Assembly (NCBI GenBank): GCA_025361565.1
Contig: JANYKN010000140.1
Location: forward strand, 62,001-126,000
Direction of reading: 5' to 3'
Length of the DNA: 64,000 nt
Origin: Bacteroidota bacterium
Lineage (GTDB): Bacteria > Bacteroidota > Bacteroidia > Bacteroidales > NBLH01
Shown: in pieces, positions 19,142 through 28,838 of the stretch
Position numbering within the stretch: the stretch's first letter is position 1
How the letters are laid out: every line of letters starts with the position of its first letter
The notes under the pieces: generated by a model
Seen by the model: only the letters and a program-made list of their open reading frames with translations
What the model was told of the DNA's origin: nothing
The model's database searches: none
Translations under genes and position numbers: made by a program

Positions 19142-19281
19142 GAAATGAAAAGATTTTCTTAAATTTCGCTACAAGCTGCAGGGAATAAGACCCAAGATCC
19201 CCTACAAGCTACGCTTTCGGGATCAGTTCGACTGAATAATTTTAATGCGTCTTCGACTTTTAAAATAATTGTCTCACTGAT

Positions 19282-19975
19282 TTAAACATTAGAAACTGTT
19301 AATTTTTGCTGTGCAATTTGTCTGTTAATTTTTAATGCACCTTGCAAAAAATAATACGCACTAATTGACATAAAAATATGACTTACATCAATATATCTAA
19401 ACCATTTAAACATTTCAATTTTGGTCATGAAAAACAGTGCAGCTATTGCAGCAAAACCAACGGCATATAAAAGGGTTTTGCTTGCTTCATTTTTAGTTTT
19501 AAAATATAAAATAGCTTGCAACGAAAGAACCACAAACATTAGCCCATAACCTGAATGAAACTCAACATAAAAAAAATCAAGATAATAAAAAGTAAGACTC
19601 ATAAATATCAATAGCTCAACAATATTTAGAATATATAAACCCTTAACCAACTTAGGTTTAAGAATTGTTCGGGTATGTTCAATGGCTGCCCTTTCAATTA
19701 ACATGATGGCCAACATGCTCGAAACCCAGCCGGGCAATTTCCATGCAAATGCTATTGAATGGATAAAACCATGACCCAACACCCCTCCCAAGCATGGTTG
19801 CAAACCCCATGATTAGAAAGTAAAATTTAAAAAACAGAATTACCTTTTCAGCATTCTTTATCCGGTGTAGCCTGTAAAATGAATAAAAACAAACCGCTGA
19901 TACTATTAAGTCTGTAAATACGGTTACCGGAGAGTACATTAAAATTCCAAATACTTCAATAGCTGTCATTTCCAT
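19282..19975 (-). pseudogene. Frameshifted multi-spanning membrane protein
   Basis: Two overlapping minus-strand frames make one protein. The first (from the ATG at 19975) has membrane helices, reads into GFATMLG and then goes out of frame. The second resumes with GGVLGHGFIHSIAFAWKLPGW and four or five further helices up to 19282. Removing one G from the G-run near 19785-19795 restores a continuous protein of about 230 residues with about seven membrane helices (MLGGVLGHGF). The family is not recognised. Either the gene is truly broken or the single base is a sequencing error; good coding quality on both sides favours a recent event or error. Confidence 0.7.
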
Positions 19976-20170
19976 TGTTGCAGAATTAAATGATTCTTTT
20001 AAAACAGAATAATTAGCGATTAAACAGTATGTGAATTATTTACTGACGTTCTTACCGTAAATTTACCAAATTAAAACATTAAATTCAATTAATTAAACCA
20101 AATATTTTTAAGATATAACTATAATTTAAAACATAGTTTCAGATCATTTCAATACCTTCAAGAAGTTTGT

Positions 20171-20178
20171 TATATTTG
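20171..20178 (+). promoter_or_regulatory. Candidate -7 box for the membrane protein at 20233
   Basis: TATATTTG fits TAnnTTTG. A weak -33 TTC lies 20 nt upstream (20148-20150). The implied leader is about 50 nt. Confidence 0.42.
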
Positions 20179-20232
20179 CTAATCAGACTGAAAAAAGATA
20201 TATCGATACTCACAACACATTAAATAATTAAA

Positions 20233-20748
20233 ATGGCTACAAAACAAATCACATCTAAAGAGTATTTCAGAATATTGAACATACTGTATTTCGGCCTACT
20301 TTCCGGTCAAATTTTCTTTGCTGCTGTTACATTATATCTAACCCTAAGCGGCGCTGTAAACCAAGAAAACAGTAGTTTAAGGGATATATTTGTTTTTATA
20401 GTTCCACTTTTTGTAGTTGGTGGAATTTATGGAAGCCTTGTAGCATTTAAAAATAGATTATCAGTTACAAAAAGCAAGGTTAACTTAATAGAAAAAATGT
20501 CTGATTATCGCACAACTTGTATTGTGAGATGGGCTTTATTGGAATTCCCATCTTTCTTTGCAATTATAGTCTATTTTTTAACCGGTGATTTTATATTTCT
20601 TGCAATGGCTGCTTTAATCATTGCTTATTTCGTCACCATCAAGCCCAATGTTGAGAAAACCACTATTGATCTGGAACTCGATTATACTGATAAAACAAAA
20701 GTGGAAGATCCTGATTCAGTGATTGCTGAAATGGATATAAACCAATAA
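20233..20748 (+). CDS. Small integral membrane protein
   Basis: 171 residues with four predicted membrane helices: near residues 13-36, 53-70, 97-113 and 118-134. The tail is acidic and cytoplasmic (DLELDYTDKTKVEDPDS). No catalytic motif is visible and the family is not recognised, though such four-helix proteins are common in Bacteroidota. A methyltransferase gene starts 31 nt downstream, so they may form an operon. Confidence 0.72.
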   Translation: MATKQITSKEYFRILNILYFGLLSGQIFFAAVTLYLTLSGAVNQENSSLRDIFVFIVPLFVVGGIYGSLVAFKNRLSVTKSKVNLIEKMSDYRTTCIVRWALLEFPSFFAIIVYFLTGDFIFLAMAALIIAYFVTIKPNVEKTTIDLELDYTDKTKVEDPDSVIAEMDINQ

Positions 20749-20779
20749 AATTTACCGTAAATAATTAAAATATAGACTT

Positions 20780-21541
20780 ATGAAACATTGGTACGAAACA
20801 TTATTCGAAAATTATGCATTGCAATACGACAATGAAAGTTTTACACAAGGTACGGTAGGTGAATGTAATTTTATCGAAAGGGAACTAAATTTCAACAAAG
20901 GATCACGAATTCTGGACATTGGCTGTGGAACAGGCCGCCATTGTATCGAATTGGCAAAAAGATGGTTTAAACTTACAGGGATTGATTTGTCAGAATCGCA
21001 ATTAGATCATGCAAGAGAAAAAGCAAAAAAATTGCATCTTTCCATTGATTTTCAAAAACAAGATGCCCGCTACTTGCCATTTTCAGATGAATTTGATTTG
21101 GCAATTATGATTTGCGAAGGCGCTTTTCCACTTATGGAAACCGATGAAATGAATTATCAAATTCTGCAAAATGCAGCAAGGGCTTTAAAAAGCAATGGTA
21201 AGTTGATATTTACAACTTTAAATGGTTTGTACCCATTATATCATTCGGTGAAAGATTACCATGCAGCCGAAAAAAAAGAAAGCAATGCGAGTATGCATAA
21301 AAATACTTTTGATATCATGACTTTCAGGGATCACAATATAACTACGATTGTTGACGATTCGGGACATACGAAAAAACTTCATTGCAATGAAAGATATTAT
21401 GTACCATCTGAGATTACGTGGCTATTGAAGTCGCTTGGCCTAAAAAACATTGATATTTATGGTGCTAATTTAGGTGCTTTTAGCAGAAACGACAAGTTGA
21501 CTACTGACAGTTTTGAAATGCTGGTTATTGCGGAGAAATAA
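20780..21541 (+). CDS. Class I SAM-dependent methyltransferase
   Basis: 253 residues. Motif I is ILDIGCGTGRHCIELAK (about residues 42-58). The acidic end of strand beta2 is GIDLSESQL, and motif II is DLAIMICEGAFPL. The C-terminal half (LHCNERYYVPSEITWLLKSL) resembles the lid of small-molecule methyltransferases. The substrate is unknown. No export signal, so it is cytoplasmic. It lies 31 nt after the small membrane protein gene, but nothing nearby suggests a pathway. Confidence 0.87.
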   Translation: MKHWYETLFENYALQYDNESFTQGTVGECNFIERELNFNKGSRILDIGCGTGRHCIELAKRWFKLTGIDLSESQLDHAREKAKKLHLSIDFQKQDARYLPFSDEFDLAIMICEGAFPLMETDEMNYQILQNAARALKSNGKLIFTTLNGLYPLYHSVKDYHAAEKKESNASMHKNTFDIMTFRDHNITTIVDDSGHTKKLHCNERYYVPSEITWLLKSLGLKNIDIYGANLGAFSRNDKLTTDSFEMLVIAEK

Positions 21542-21675
21542 ATGATTTGTTCAAATAGAAGGTAATATTCACCTAAAATTTGCTCTATTCCATGTAAAAT
21601 AAAGAGTATCTTTTTGCTGAATCTGGTATTATTGAGTAAAAATTTGTAAATCTTTGTAAACTAAAGAACAACACC

Positions 21676-22764
21676 ATGAAAACCATATTTCTAATTCTTA
21701 CAATAGCGTTTTGTTTCATAGCAAAAGCACAAGACCCTAATATCATACCTTCAATTAATGATACAACCTCCACTTATTTAATTAAGCTCAACGATAACAC
21801 TGAGCTTTCGGGTAAAATACTTGAAAATAAAAATAACGAAATTATTTTTAATGATATTACTATTGGAAAAGTTAATATTCCGGTAAAGAAGATTGTTAAA
21901 CTGGTTCGTCTATCGGGTGATCAATATTGTATTTTAACAACCAATGATGGAAAAAAGTTTATTGGACAGATTATTTCTCAAAACGAAACGGAATTAAATC
22001 TTAAAACAGAGAGTTTAGGCGTTTTAACTATTCCAAATACCAAAATAAGGGATATTAAACTGGCAGAAAAGGAACAATTTGTAAATGGGAAATACTTTTT
22101 CCCAAATCCGCATCCAACCAGGTATTTTTTTGCACCATCTGCAATTCAGCTTGAAAGAGGTGAAGGATATTATCAAAATGCTTATGTTTTGGCTAATAGC
22201 GTGCAGGTTGGAGTTACCGATCATTTTTCAATGGGTGGTGGTATCGTCATTCCGGTTCTATTTTTTCTTACTCCAAAATTTGGATATAAAGTAGCTAAAA
22301 ATGTTTATTTAGGTGGTGGATTATTGGTTGCCGCATCATTCATACCCGATATGCACTTTGGATTGGGAGTTGGATATGGTTCAATTACTTTGGGTTCTAA
22401 AGAATACAATTTTACGCTTAATGCAGGCTGGGGATTTTCAAAGGCAGAAACTTATAATTCGCAAACCCAAACAAGCGATTATAAATGGAAATATGCAAAA
22501 AAACCAATGTTTTCGATAAATGGAGCTGTAAGGGTTGCACCAAAATTATCGCTAATTACCGAAAACTGGATTTTTGCTACAGAACAATATACTTACGATT
22601 CCTATACTGGAACCGATACTTACGAAAGTAGATATGGTTCTATAATATCCTTTGGTTTCCGATTGATGGGCGAAAGAAATTCATTTGATCTTGCAATGGC
22701 AATACCAACTTTTGAAGGCACAACATTTGGCTTTCCATATGTTGATTATGTGTTTAAGTTTTAG
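21676..22764 (+). CDS. Exported beta-barrel-like protein
   Basis: 362 residues with signal peptide MKTIFLILTIAFCFIAKAQ. Residues about 30-130 hold two copies of a small beta module (ELSGKILENKNNEIIF and KFIGQIISQNETELNL), resembling SH3/LSM-like strands. From about 140 on the sequence alternates glycine and aromatics (GVGYGSITLGSKEYNFTLNA) and ends VDYVFKF, which fits an outer-membrane barrel with a C-terminal Phe. Function is unknown. Confidence 0.78.
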   Translation: MKTIFLILTIAFCFIAKAQDPNIIPSINDTTSTYLIKLNDNTELSGKILENKNNEIIFNDITIGKVNIPVKKIVKLVRLSGDQYCILTTNDGKKFIGQIISQNETELNLKTESLGVLTIPNTKIRDIKLAEKEQFVNGKYFFPNPHPTRYFFAPSAIQLERGEGYYQNAYVLANSVQVGVTDHFSMGGGIVIPVLFFLTPKFGYKVAKNVYLGGGLLVAASFIPDMHFGLGVGYGSITLGSKEYNFTLNAGWGFSKAETYNSQTQTSDYKWKYAKKPMFSINGAVRVAPKLSLITENWIFATEQYTYDSYTGTDTYESRYGSIISFGFRLMGERNSFDLAMAIPTFEGTTFGFPYVDYVFKF

Positions 22765-22850
22765 CGTTTTGGGAGTTTATATTTTAATCGAAACTGTAAA
22801 CTTTAAACTTCAAACCGTGAACAGTATATATAACTATTCCCCTATTCCTC

Positions 22851-23042
22851 TTATAAAATTTTCTTAACCCTGCCTACCTCACCTGTTGTTAACATCACTT
22901 TAATACCATGATGATGTGTTGGGCTGCTGGTTAATATTTTTGCAACTGTACCTTCTGTTAATGTGCCGCTGCGCTGATCTTTCTTTAGTACAATGGCTAC
23001 TTCAATGCCTACTTTAATATCGCTCCGTTTTGTTCCGTCCAT
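22851..23042 (-). CDS. ywbE: YwbE family protein
   Basis: 63 residues from the ATG at 23042. The sequence matches the short YwbE/DUF2196 family: KVGIEVAIVLKKDQRSGTLT, TSSPTHHHGIKV and a VGRVKKIL end. Family members are about 60-70 residues, which supports this start over an in-frame ATG 45 nt upstream whose extra residues (AAQIQQQQI) are not part of the family. Biochemical function is unknown; a KOW-like nucleic-acid-binding fold is plausible. Confidence 0.85.
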   Translation of the reverse strand: MDGTKRSDIKVGIEVAIVLKKDQRSGTLTEGTVAKILTSSPTHHHGIKVMLTTGEVGRVKKIL

Positions 23043-23160
23043 GATTTGCTGTTGTTGAATTTGTGCTGCAAGGTAAAACTTTGCCACGATTAATGAAAAT
23101 ACTGAACTAAAAAATCGGAATTTCCGAAATCAATTTTCAAGCACTTGAAATGTACCTGAT

Positions 23161-24093
23161 TCACTTAATTTTAAATGATAGAATCCTGCTCAAAAAAACC
23201 TCTTCCATTTTTTGATGATCAATTGAAGTGTAAGCAGAAATGTTACGTTGCTTATTTTCCTGAGGTGTTTTTACTGTTTGTTGTGATGCTAAATTCGGGT
23301 GAAGATAAGCTTCGATCAAAGCAAGGTCCCACATTACCCAGGTTTCCTTTGCTCCAACCAGGTTCGAACGGCTATAAAGAAATTGGAACAATTCATTTCT
23401 GTTTTCAAGATTTTCTTTGGCGATTTTGCGCGTTAATTGAAGGTCATAAGTAATATTTGCTGGCATAATTGTTAATTCTAGCCCATCCAAATTTAAAAGA
23501 TAATCAAACGAATTGAGATCGTTCCGCACATTGAATTCATTTTTATTCCAAACATTTTTAGCAACATCAAATTGAGCACCCAATAAATAGATATGTATTT
23601 TAGATTTTATTGTTGAATCAGCCAACAAAGCACTCGAAATATTACTCGAAGCTCCAATAACAATCACATCCAATTTTTCGCCAGGTTTTATTTTTTGTGC
23701 TTTTTCAATAATCATGGCCGAAGCCGGTGACGGAACAGGTTCTTGTCCACCCCATGCACAACCAATCATTTGCTTGGCACCGATGGGATGCGGAATATAT
23801 TCTTTATGTGTCAATTTGAGCAACTTCTCATTCAATTGCTGACTGATTTTTACTGTATTAATTTTTTTTGTGGGATAAGAATTCCAATCTTTTTTAGTTA
23901 AAAGATCAGGATTATTGAAATGCGCAGAACTAACTCCAACCAAATCAACAGTTGTATCCAACAGTAAACAAGTTATCGCGTATAAATCGTCCATTTCGTT
24001 GCCTGAATCAGAATCAACCCAAACTTGCTTTTTTTGTGCTGAAACATGGAACATGAATAAAAGTGAGAAAATGACAGTTAATTTTATTTTCAT
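23161..24093 (-). CDS. Exported nucleoside hydrolase-like protein
   Basis: 310 residues from the ATG at 24093, which gives the signal peptide MKIKLTVIFSLLFMFHVSAQ; upstream in-frame ATGs would extend it with unrelated residues. The mature protein opens with VWVDSDSGNEMDD, the DxDxGxxxDD calcium-binding motif of nucleoside hydrolases that act on N-glycosidic bonds. KNEFNVRNDLNSF carries the N-x-x-x-D site, and WDLALIEAYLHP provides a late Asp in the position of the active-site His/Asp loop. Periplasmic location suggests salvage of nucleosides or related ribosides outside the cell. It is monocistronic. Confidence 0.82.
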   Translation of the reverse strand: MKIKLTVIFSLLFMFHVSAQKKQVWVDSDSGNEMDDLYAITCLLLDTTVDLVGVSSAHFNNPDLLTKKDWNSYPTKKINTVKISQQLNEKLLKLTHKEYIPHPIGAKQMIGCAWGGQEPVPSPASAMIIEKAQKIKPGEKLDVIVIGASSNISSALLADSTIKSKIHIYLLGAQFDVAKNVWNKNEFNVRNDLNSFDYLLNLDGLELTIMPANITYDLQLTRKIAKENLENRNELFQFLYSRSNLVGAKETWVMWDLALIEAYLHPNLASQQTVKTPQENKQRNISAYTSIDHQKMEEVFLSRILSFKIK

Positions 24094-24210
24094 TTTAGGA
24101 TATTGTGTAATTACATCATTCATCGTATAAACTTTTTGTTTTTCATGCAATGCTTGGGACTTTTGTCTTTTTACTTTTATCTTTAATCTTAATCGTTAAC
24201 CTTATAATCT

Positions 24211-25518
24211 TTAATTTATCCTTATTCCAATCACCAGTATATCATCTACCTGATCGTGCTTGCCTTGCCATTCCATAAGCGTTTGTTCCAAAATCTGTTT
24301 TTGGGTTTCCATATTATGGTCCTGAATGCTTAATATTGAATCCTGAAATCGTTTTGCGGAATATTTGAAAGCTTTTTCACCGCCAAATTGCGAAAAGTAA
24401 CCATCCGAAAAAATATAAAAAGTGTCACCTTTATTCATTTGAAAATCATGACCTGTAAAACTTTGATCATCTTTTGGATAAACACCAACCGGCATTCTAT
24501 CACCTTTGTATTCGATTAGTTCGCCATTACGTACCAAATATAACGGAATATTGGCTCCTGAAAACTGAACTGCTGTGGTTTGGAGATTAATCAGGCATAA
24601 AGCCAGATCCATTCCGTCCTGGGTTCTGTTTTGATGCAAACTATTTTTGATTCTCATTCGTAGTTCCTCTAAAATCATTTCGGGCTCTTTCAACTCGTTA
24701 TGGTTTAAGATTTCATTTAAAAGTGAAATACCCAAGGTGCCCATGAATGCACCCGGAACTCCATGTCCGGTACAATCGGCAACTGCAATATAAATAGAAT
24801 TGTCGATTTGTTTAAACCAATAAAAATCGCCACTAAGAATATCGCGTGGTTTGAACAAAATAAAATGATTTGGAAAATTATTTTCAAGCACTTCAATGGA
24901 AGGTAGCAAGGCTTGCTGAATTCGACTAGCATATACTATGCTATCGGTAATGTATTCCTTTTGTTTGGCCAACAAATCACGTTGTACTGTTATTTCCTCA
25001 TTTTGTTCGGTAATTTGTGCAGTCCGTTCTTTTACTTTTTCTTCCAGGGTTTCGTTATATTGCTTGAGTTCAAGAACCAATTTTTCTAATTCTATATTTT
25101 GCTCCTCTATTTTTTTATCCTGAAAATATCTTCGCAAAGCTTCGGAAATGGTCATTTTCAAATCTGTTTCATCCCAGGGTTTTGAAATATAGCGGTAAAG
25201 TTTAGCCTTGTTCAATGCATTACCAACCGCTTCTGCATCGGCCTGCCCTGTAAGCATAATACTCAATGTTCTGGGTAGTTTTCCATGTACATTTATTAAT
25301 AATTCATCGCCTTTCATTCCAGGCATGATATGGTCAGATACAATAACGGGCATCTCATTTCCCTGTTCCATGGTTTCAATTACAAAATCAAACGCATCAT
25401 TCCCGTTTTCGGCAGTTTCAATAAGATACTCATCTCCAAAATGCCTTTTCAGTTGTGCTTTAAGACTGGTCAGCACCACTTTTTCATCGTCTACACAAAG
25501 TATAATTGATTTTTTCAT
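24211..25518 (-). CDS. Response regulator with SpoIIE-type PP2C phosphatase output
   Basis: 435 residues. The REC domain (1-130) has the acidic DDE cluster, phosphoacceptor Asp in SDHIMPGMKGDE and switch residues around SKPWDE. A coiled coil spans about 135-190. The C-terminal domain (about 200-435) is a SpoIIE/RsbU-type phosphatase with the metal-binding DFYWF and VADCTGHGVPGAFMG motifs and a late DDILVIGI. Such proteins dephosphorylate anti-sigma-factor antagonists or other Ser/Thr phosphoproteins in response to a kinase. No STAS or RsbW-like partner is in the window. A highly similar stand-alone REC protein lies directly upstream, and two kinases follow in the same direction. Confidence 0.9.
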   Translation of the reverse strand: MKKSIILCVDDEKVVLTSLKAQLKRHFGDEYLIETAENGNDAFDFVIETMEQGNEMPVIVSDHIMPGMKGDELLINVHGKLPRTLSIMLTGQADAEAVGNALNKAKLYRYISKPWDETDLKMTISEALRRYFQDKKIEEQNIELEKLVLELKQYNETLEEKVKERTAQITEQNEEITVQRDLLAKQKEYITDSIVYASRIQQALLPSIEVLENNFPNHFILFKPRDILSGDFYWFKQIDNSIYIAVADCTGHGVPGAFMGTLGISLLNEILNHNELKEPEMILEELRMRIKNSLHQNRTQDGMDLALCLINLQTTAVQFSGANIPLYLVRNGELIEYKGDRMPVGVYPKDDQSFTGHDFQMNKGDTFYIFSDGYFSQFGGEKAFKYSAKRFQDSILSIQDHNMETQKQILEQTLMEWQGKHDQVDDILVIGIRIN

Positions 25519-25589
25519 CTCACTGATTTTGTTTAATTTAATTCAACTTTAGATGCTCCAAACTCTAGCGCACTCAAGGCTCTTCTTCA

Positions 25590-25991
25590 CTACTCACTCA
25601 GTTTATTTAAAGCACTATCAATGATATTTTTCAAATCATCCTCGTTCCATGGTTTTGGAATACAACCATAAATATCCGCATCATTATATGCTCTTTCAAT
25701 AGCCTTATTATCAGCTTGCCCGGTCAATAGAATTTTAATAATCTTTGGATATGTTTTATTGATTTGTATGAAAAACTCATCACCTTTCATTTCGGGCATT
25801 AACCAATCCGAAATAATAACCACAATTTTATTGCCCATTTTAATGTGCTCTTCAACCAATTCAAAGCCTTCCTGAGCATTTTCGGCAGTTTCGTATGTAA
25901 ATTCATTGCCAAAGCATTTTTTCAGCTGGCTTTTCAACGATGTTAATATTACTTTTTCATCGTCGATGCAGATAATGACTTTTTTTGTCAT
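25590..25991 (-). CDS. Stand-alone REC-domain response regulator
   Basis: 133 residues, a single receiver domain. It shares its layout with the REC domain of the downstream phosphatase (IDDEKVILTSLKSQLKKCFG, SDWLMPEMKGDE, LTGQAD, PKPWNEDDLK), so one probably arose from the other. Asp in SDWLMP is the phosphate acceptor. With no output domain it could act by protein contact, or as a phosphate sink for the neighbouring kinases. The gap to the next gene is 71 nt, so they may be cotranscribed. Confidence 0.88.
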   Translation of the reverse strand: MTKKVIICIDDEKVILTSLKSQLKKCFGNEFTYETAENAQEGFELVEEHIKMGNKIVVIISDWLMPEMKGDEFFIQINKTYPKIIKILLTGQADNKAIERAYNDADIYGCIPKPWNEDDLKNIIDSALNKLSE

Positions 25992-26097
25992 AAATATAAT
26001 TGTTAACTACAAATGCGAATTAATAGTTCAATCAAGTAAATTTAATGTATAACTATATTACTGATAACAAGTAATTTGAAATAATATTTTTGTGATT

Positions 26098-26171
26098 CTT
26101 TGTGTCTTTGAGTCTTGGTGGCAACTTACTTTTTTTGCCACTAAGTCACTAAAGCACTAAGAAGCACTAAG
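26098..26171. repeat. Imperfect inverted repeat in intergenic DNA
   Basis: One arm reads CTTTGAGTCTTGGTGGCAA; the other carries TTGCCACTAAGTCAC followed by AAAGCACTAAG, which occurs in similar form twice. This word set is of a kind often seen scattered between genes in Bacteroidota. It lies between the end of the kinase gene and the start of the REC gene. Confidence 0.5.
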
Positions 26172-26219
26172 ATTTCCATAAACTAAAAGAAACTCAACCC
26201 TTAATTCGCATTACAAATT

Positions 26220-28664
26220 TTAATTCAATTCTGCTTTTTCAACAGGCAATTCCACTGTAAAACTGGTACCTTTACCCATTTCGCTTTCAAAAGTAATTGT
26301 TCCATTATGCTTATCAACAATCTGTTTTACAATATACAAACCCAGCCCACTACCTTCGCCTGCAGGTTTGGTGGTGAAAAAGGCATCGAAAATGCGATCT
26401 TTTATTTCAGGTGGGATTCCTTTGCCAGTGTCGGTTATCGATACACGTAGAGATGCACGGCCGTGCATCTCTACGTGTATCGATAAATCGCCCTTCCCAT
26501 CCATTGCCTGAATTGCATTGTGTATCAAATTAGTCCAAACCTGGTTTAATTCATCGGGATAACATAAAATTTGCGGTATTTCTTGAAATTCTTTGTGCAG
26601 TATAATCCCATGCTTTAATTGGTTCTGATAAAGGATTAATACGGTTTCCAAACCATCCACAATATTAGCTGCCACCATACTTTGTTCATTCCCATAACGG
26701 GCGTAATTTTTTAGTGCAAACACCACTTTTGCAGCACGATCTACAGCCATTTTAATATTCTTGCTGTTTTTTATCAACATGGAAAGATGGTACAAGGCAT
26801 GCATTGTTTGCGGTTTAAATAATGAATGATATTCTTCAATTTCATTATAAATACCCATATCTACCAGTATATCGGCAAAATCATCGGCTTCGGCAATTCC
26901 TTTTTCTTCAAGCTGGCTGGCTATTTTTCTACGGAATTCACGCTCTTCCTTTGATGTCATAATATTATTACTTACAGAACTTCTGTTTATTAGTTCCATA
27001 AATAATTTAAGCTCAATATCTGATAATGATTTTACCAGTTCGGGCAATAACTTAATAGTATGCTGTGTGCTATCAGTTATTGTGTTGACAGAAGCATTTA
27101 TCGCGCCAAGCGGAGTGTTTATTTCATGAGCAATTCCAGCAATTAATTGACCAAGCGAAGCCATTTTTTCTGATTGGATTAATTCAGCCTGGGTCAGTTT
27201 TAGGTGTTCAAGAGTGGAATGGAGTTCTTCTTTTTGTGCTGTGAGTTCTTCTTTACTTTGCTGCAATATTTCGTTTTGTGCCAAAATTTCTTCCTGCTTT
27301 TGAATTAATTCATGATTTTTAAGTTCAATGTTTTTTTTATGTTCGTTTATCTCATCCTGGCTTTTTATAAGCAGCTTATTGTCTTTTTGCTTTAATATAT
27401 AAGCTCTTGTGGTGATAATGAGCAAAACCAAAATAAAAACTACGCCAATGGTCACAAAAAAAATATAACTTTGCTGCTCACGAAGTTCATTTTTCGTTTT
27501 TGCCATAATCAAATCATTTATTTCCTCCTTCTGACGCAGGTCAGATAATTCCTTTTCATTTTCACCTATAGCTTTTATGGCCTCCTTTTGCGATAATTCA
27601 TGAATAACAATTTTTTCCTGGTCAGAATTCAATTTGTTTATCAATGCATTGATACATGTATTTTCAGTTAGATAAGCCATGTTTTCGAAATATGCCAGAT
27701 TTGAAAGTATGTTGATTAAAACTATGTCGGCAAAATATTTTTCTTCCCAGTTGTATCGTGGATTATGAGTTTTGGTTTCGAGTCCGATTCCAATATTCGA
27801 AACGGTTAGATTTTCAAGAGCAAGAATATATTTAATATTATCGACATATTTGTTTATTTGCTCCTTTAATTCCAAAGCACAATAAGGTGTTTTAACAGGA
27901 TTACTAAATGGATCGTCGCCTAATAGAAGCTTAGTTGCTTCACTATAACTTTCCTTATCAGGTAATCTGAAAAATCCGCTGCTGTCTATTTTTTTTCGGT
28001 CCCAATTGGTAGTTGCTTCCAATAACCTGTATCTAAATTCTTTAATATAATTATGCAAAGAATCGCTTGCTTCTTTTGTTCTAGTCAATGATTTTATTAC
28101 AGAGCTATTTACGTACTTGCCAGATAATTTAAAGGTGGTTTCGTAAATGGAATTGTTTGCTGCCTTTAGGCCGCTGTTAATTGTCCTGTAATTTTCTTCC
28201 TGTATAGCAAAAGAATTGACAACACCTGGATTTACCATATTTAATGCCATCCATCCAAAATTCACCAGAACGAAAATGGTAACTACGATATCGTTTATGA
28301 GTACTGATTCATAGATTTTTTCTTTTTTACGCTTAATAAAATACAAAACCAGCAAAACGATAAAAAGAATATAAGTTGTGTTTATAAAAATATCAGCACC
28401 AGGCCAATGCATCATTTTAAAAAAGTGAGCGCTGAAACCAAAAAACAACAAGATAAATCGCACTAGAATATAAATCTTTCCCCAAATTTTTTTGTAGATT
28501 CTCCAATCGCTTATTAACTGAATAGGTAAATAAAACAAGTTAAAAGAAATTATGCTTATAAGAAATGCTATAACAGCACCATCAAAGCTATAATATTTAA
28601 GAACACTGCCAATAATCAGTAAAATTGCAGCTAAAATCCCAAAAAATCGTTCAAGTTTTTTCAT
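26220..28664 (-). CDS. Membrane sensor histidine kinase with DHp insert (kinase A)
   Basis: 814 residues. Five membrane helices fill residues 1-145, a periplasmic or loop region runs to about 410, and a last helix (FFVTIGVVFILVLLII) lies near 412-432. A long coiled coil leads to the DHp domain with phosphoacceptor His in AGIAHEINTPLGAINAS. About 110 residues separate the two DHp helices; they include the segment EEKGIAEADDFADILVDMG. The ATPase domain has N box LIHNAIQAMDGKG, G1 DTGKGIPPEI and G2 GSGLGLYIVKQIVDKH. A 52-bp perfect palindrome (26435-26486) lies in frame between N box and G1. The C-terminal 400 residues are closely related to kinase B at 30222. The upstream REC and REC-phosphatase genes are the likely partners. 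Confidence 0.92.
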   Translation of the reverse strand: MKKLERFFGILAAILLIIGSVLKYYSFDGAVIAFLISIISFNLFYLPIQLISDWRIYKKIWGKIYILVRFILLFFGFSAHFFKMMHWPGADIFINTTYILFIVLLVLYFIKRKKEKIYESVLINDIVVTIFVLVNFGWMALNMVNPGVVNSFAIQEENYRTINSGLKAANNSIYETTFKLSGKYVNSSVIKSLTRTKEASDSLHNYIKEFRYRLLEATTNWDRKKIDSSGFFRLPDKESYSEATKLLLGDDPFSNPVKTPYCALELKEQINKYVDNIKYILALENLTVSNIGIGLETKTHNPRYNWEEKYFADIVLINILSNLAYFENMAYLTENTCINALINKLNSDQEKIVIHELSQKEAIKAIGENEKELSDLRQKEEINDLIMAKTKNELREQQSYIFFVTIGVVFILVLLIITTRAYILKQKDNKLLIKSQDEINEHKKNIELKNHELIQKQEEILAQNEILQQSKEELTAQKEELHSTLEHLKLTQAELIQSEKMASLGQLIAGIAHEINTPLGAINASVNTITDSTQHTIKLLPELVKSLSDIELKLFMELINRSSVSNNIMTSKEEREFRRKIASQLEEKGIAEADDFADILVDMGIYNEIEEYHSLFKPQTMHALYHLSMLIKNSKNIKMAVDRAAKVVFALKNYARYGNEQSMVAANIVDGLETVLILYQNQLKHGIILHKEFQEIPQILCYPDELNQVWTNLIHNAIQAMDGKGDLSIHVEMHGRASLRVSITDTGKGIPPEIKDRIFDAFFTTKPAGEGSGLGLYIVKQIVDKHNGTITFESEMGKGTSFTVELPVEKAELN
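26435..26486. repeat. 52-bp perfect palindrome inside kinase A
   Basis: The axis is between 26460 and 26461; each 26-nt arm contains CACGTAGAGATGCACGG or its complement. It is read in frame and encodes part of a loop (HVEMHGRAS) plus flanking strand residues of the ATPase domain. It resembles REP-like palindromes dispersed in Bacteroidota and cyanobacteria. Confidence 0.9.
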
Positions 28665-28690
28665 TTGTCAATAGAGATGAATGTTTAAGG

Positions 28691-28723
28691 CAAAACTAAA
28701 TTAGGCAAATTTATATATAGCAA
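28691..28723 (-). promoter_or_regulatory. Candidate promoter of kinase A
   Basis: On the minus strand TTG (28723-28721) is followed after 22 nt by TAGTTTTG (28698-28691), an exact TAnnTTTG. The leader to the ATG at 28664 would be about 22 nt. A second -7-like box lies at 28713-28706. Confidence 0.5.
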
Positions 28724-28838
28724 TCATTAGGTAAGATAAATGTAAATTTCAATTGTCAAATTTCTAATTAATCTATATATAATTTTTGAGTAGGTATAAA
28801 ATTAAGAAAGTTTTTGTGATTCAGCGAATTTTAGATAT

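Noticed and set aside
19180-19260. GATCCC/GGGATC arms and a TCAGTTCGACTG word after the 18.7-kb gene
   Set aside because: It resembles scraps of dispersed repeats, but the arms are short and the element edges cannot be defined.
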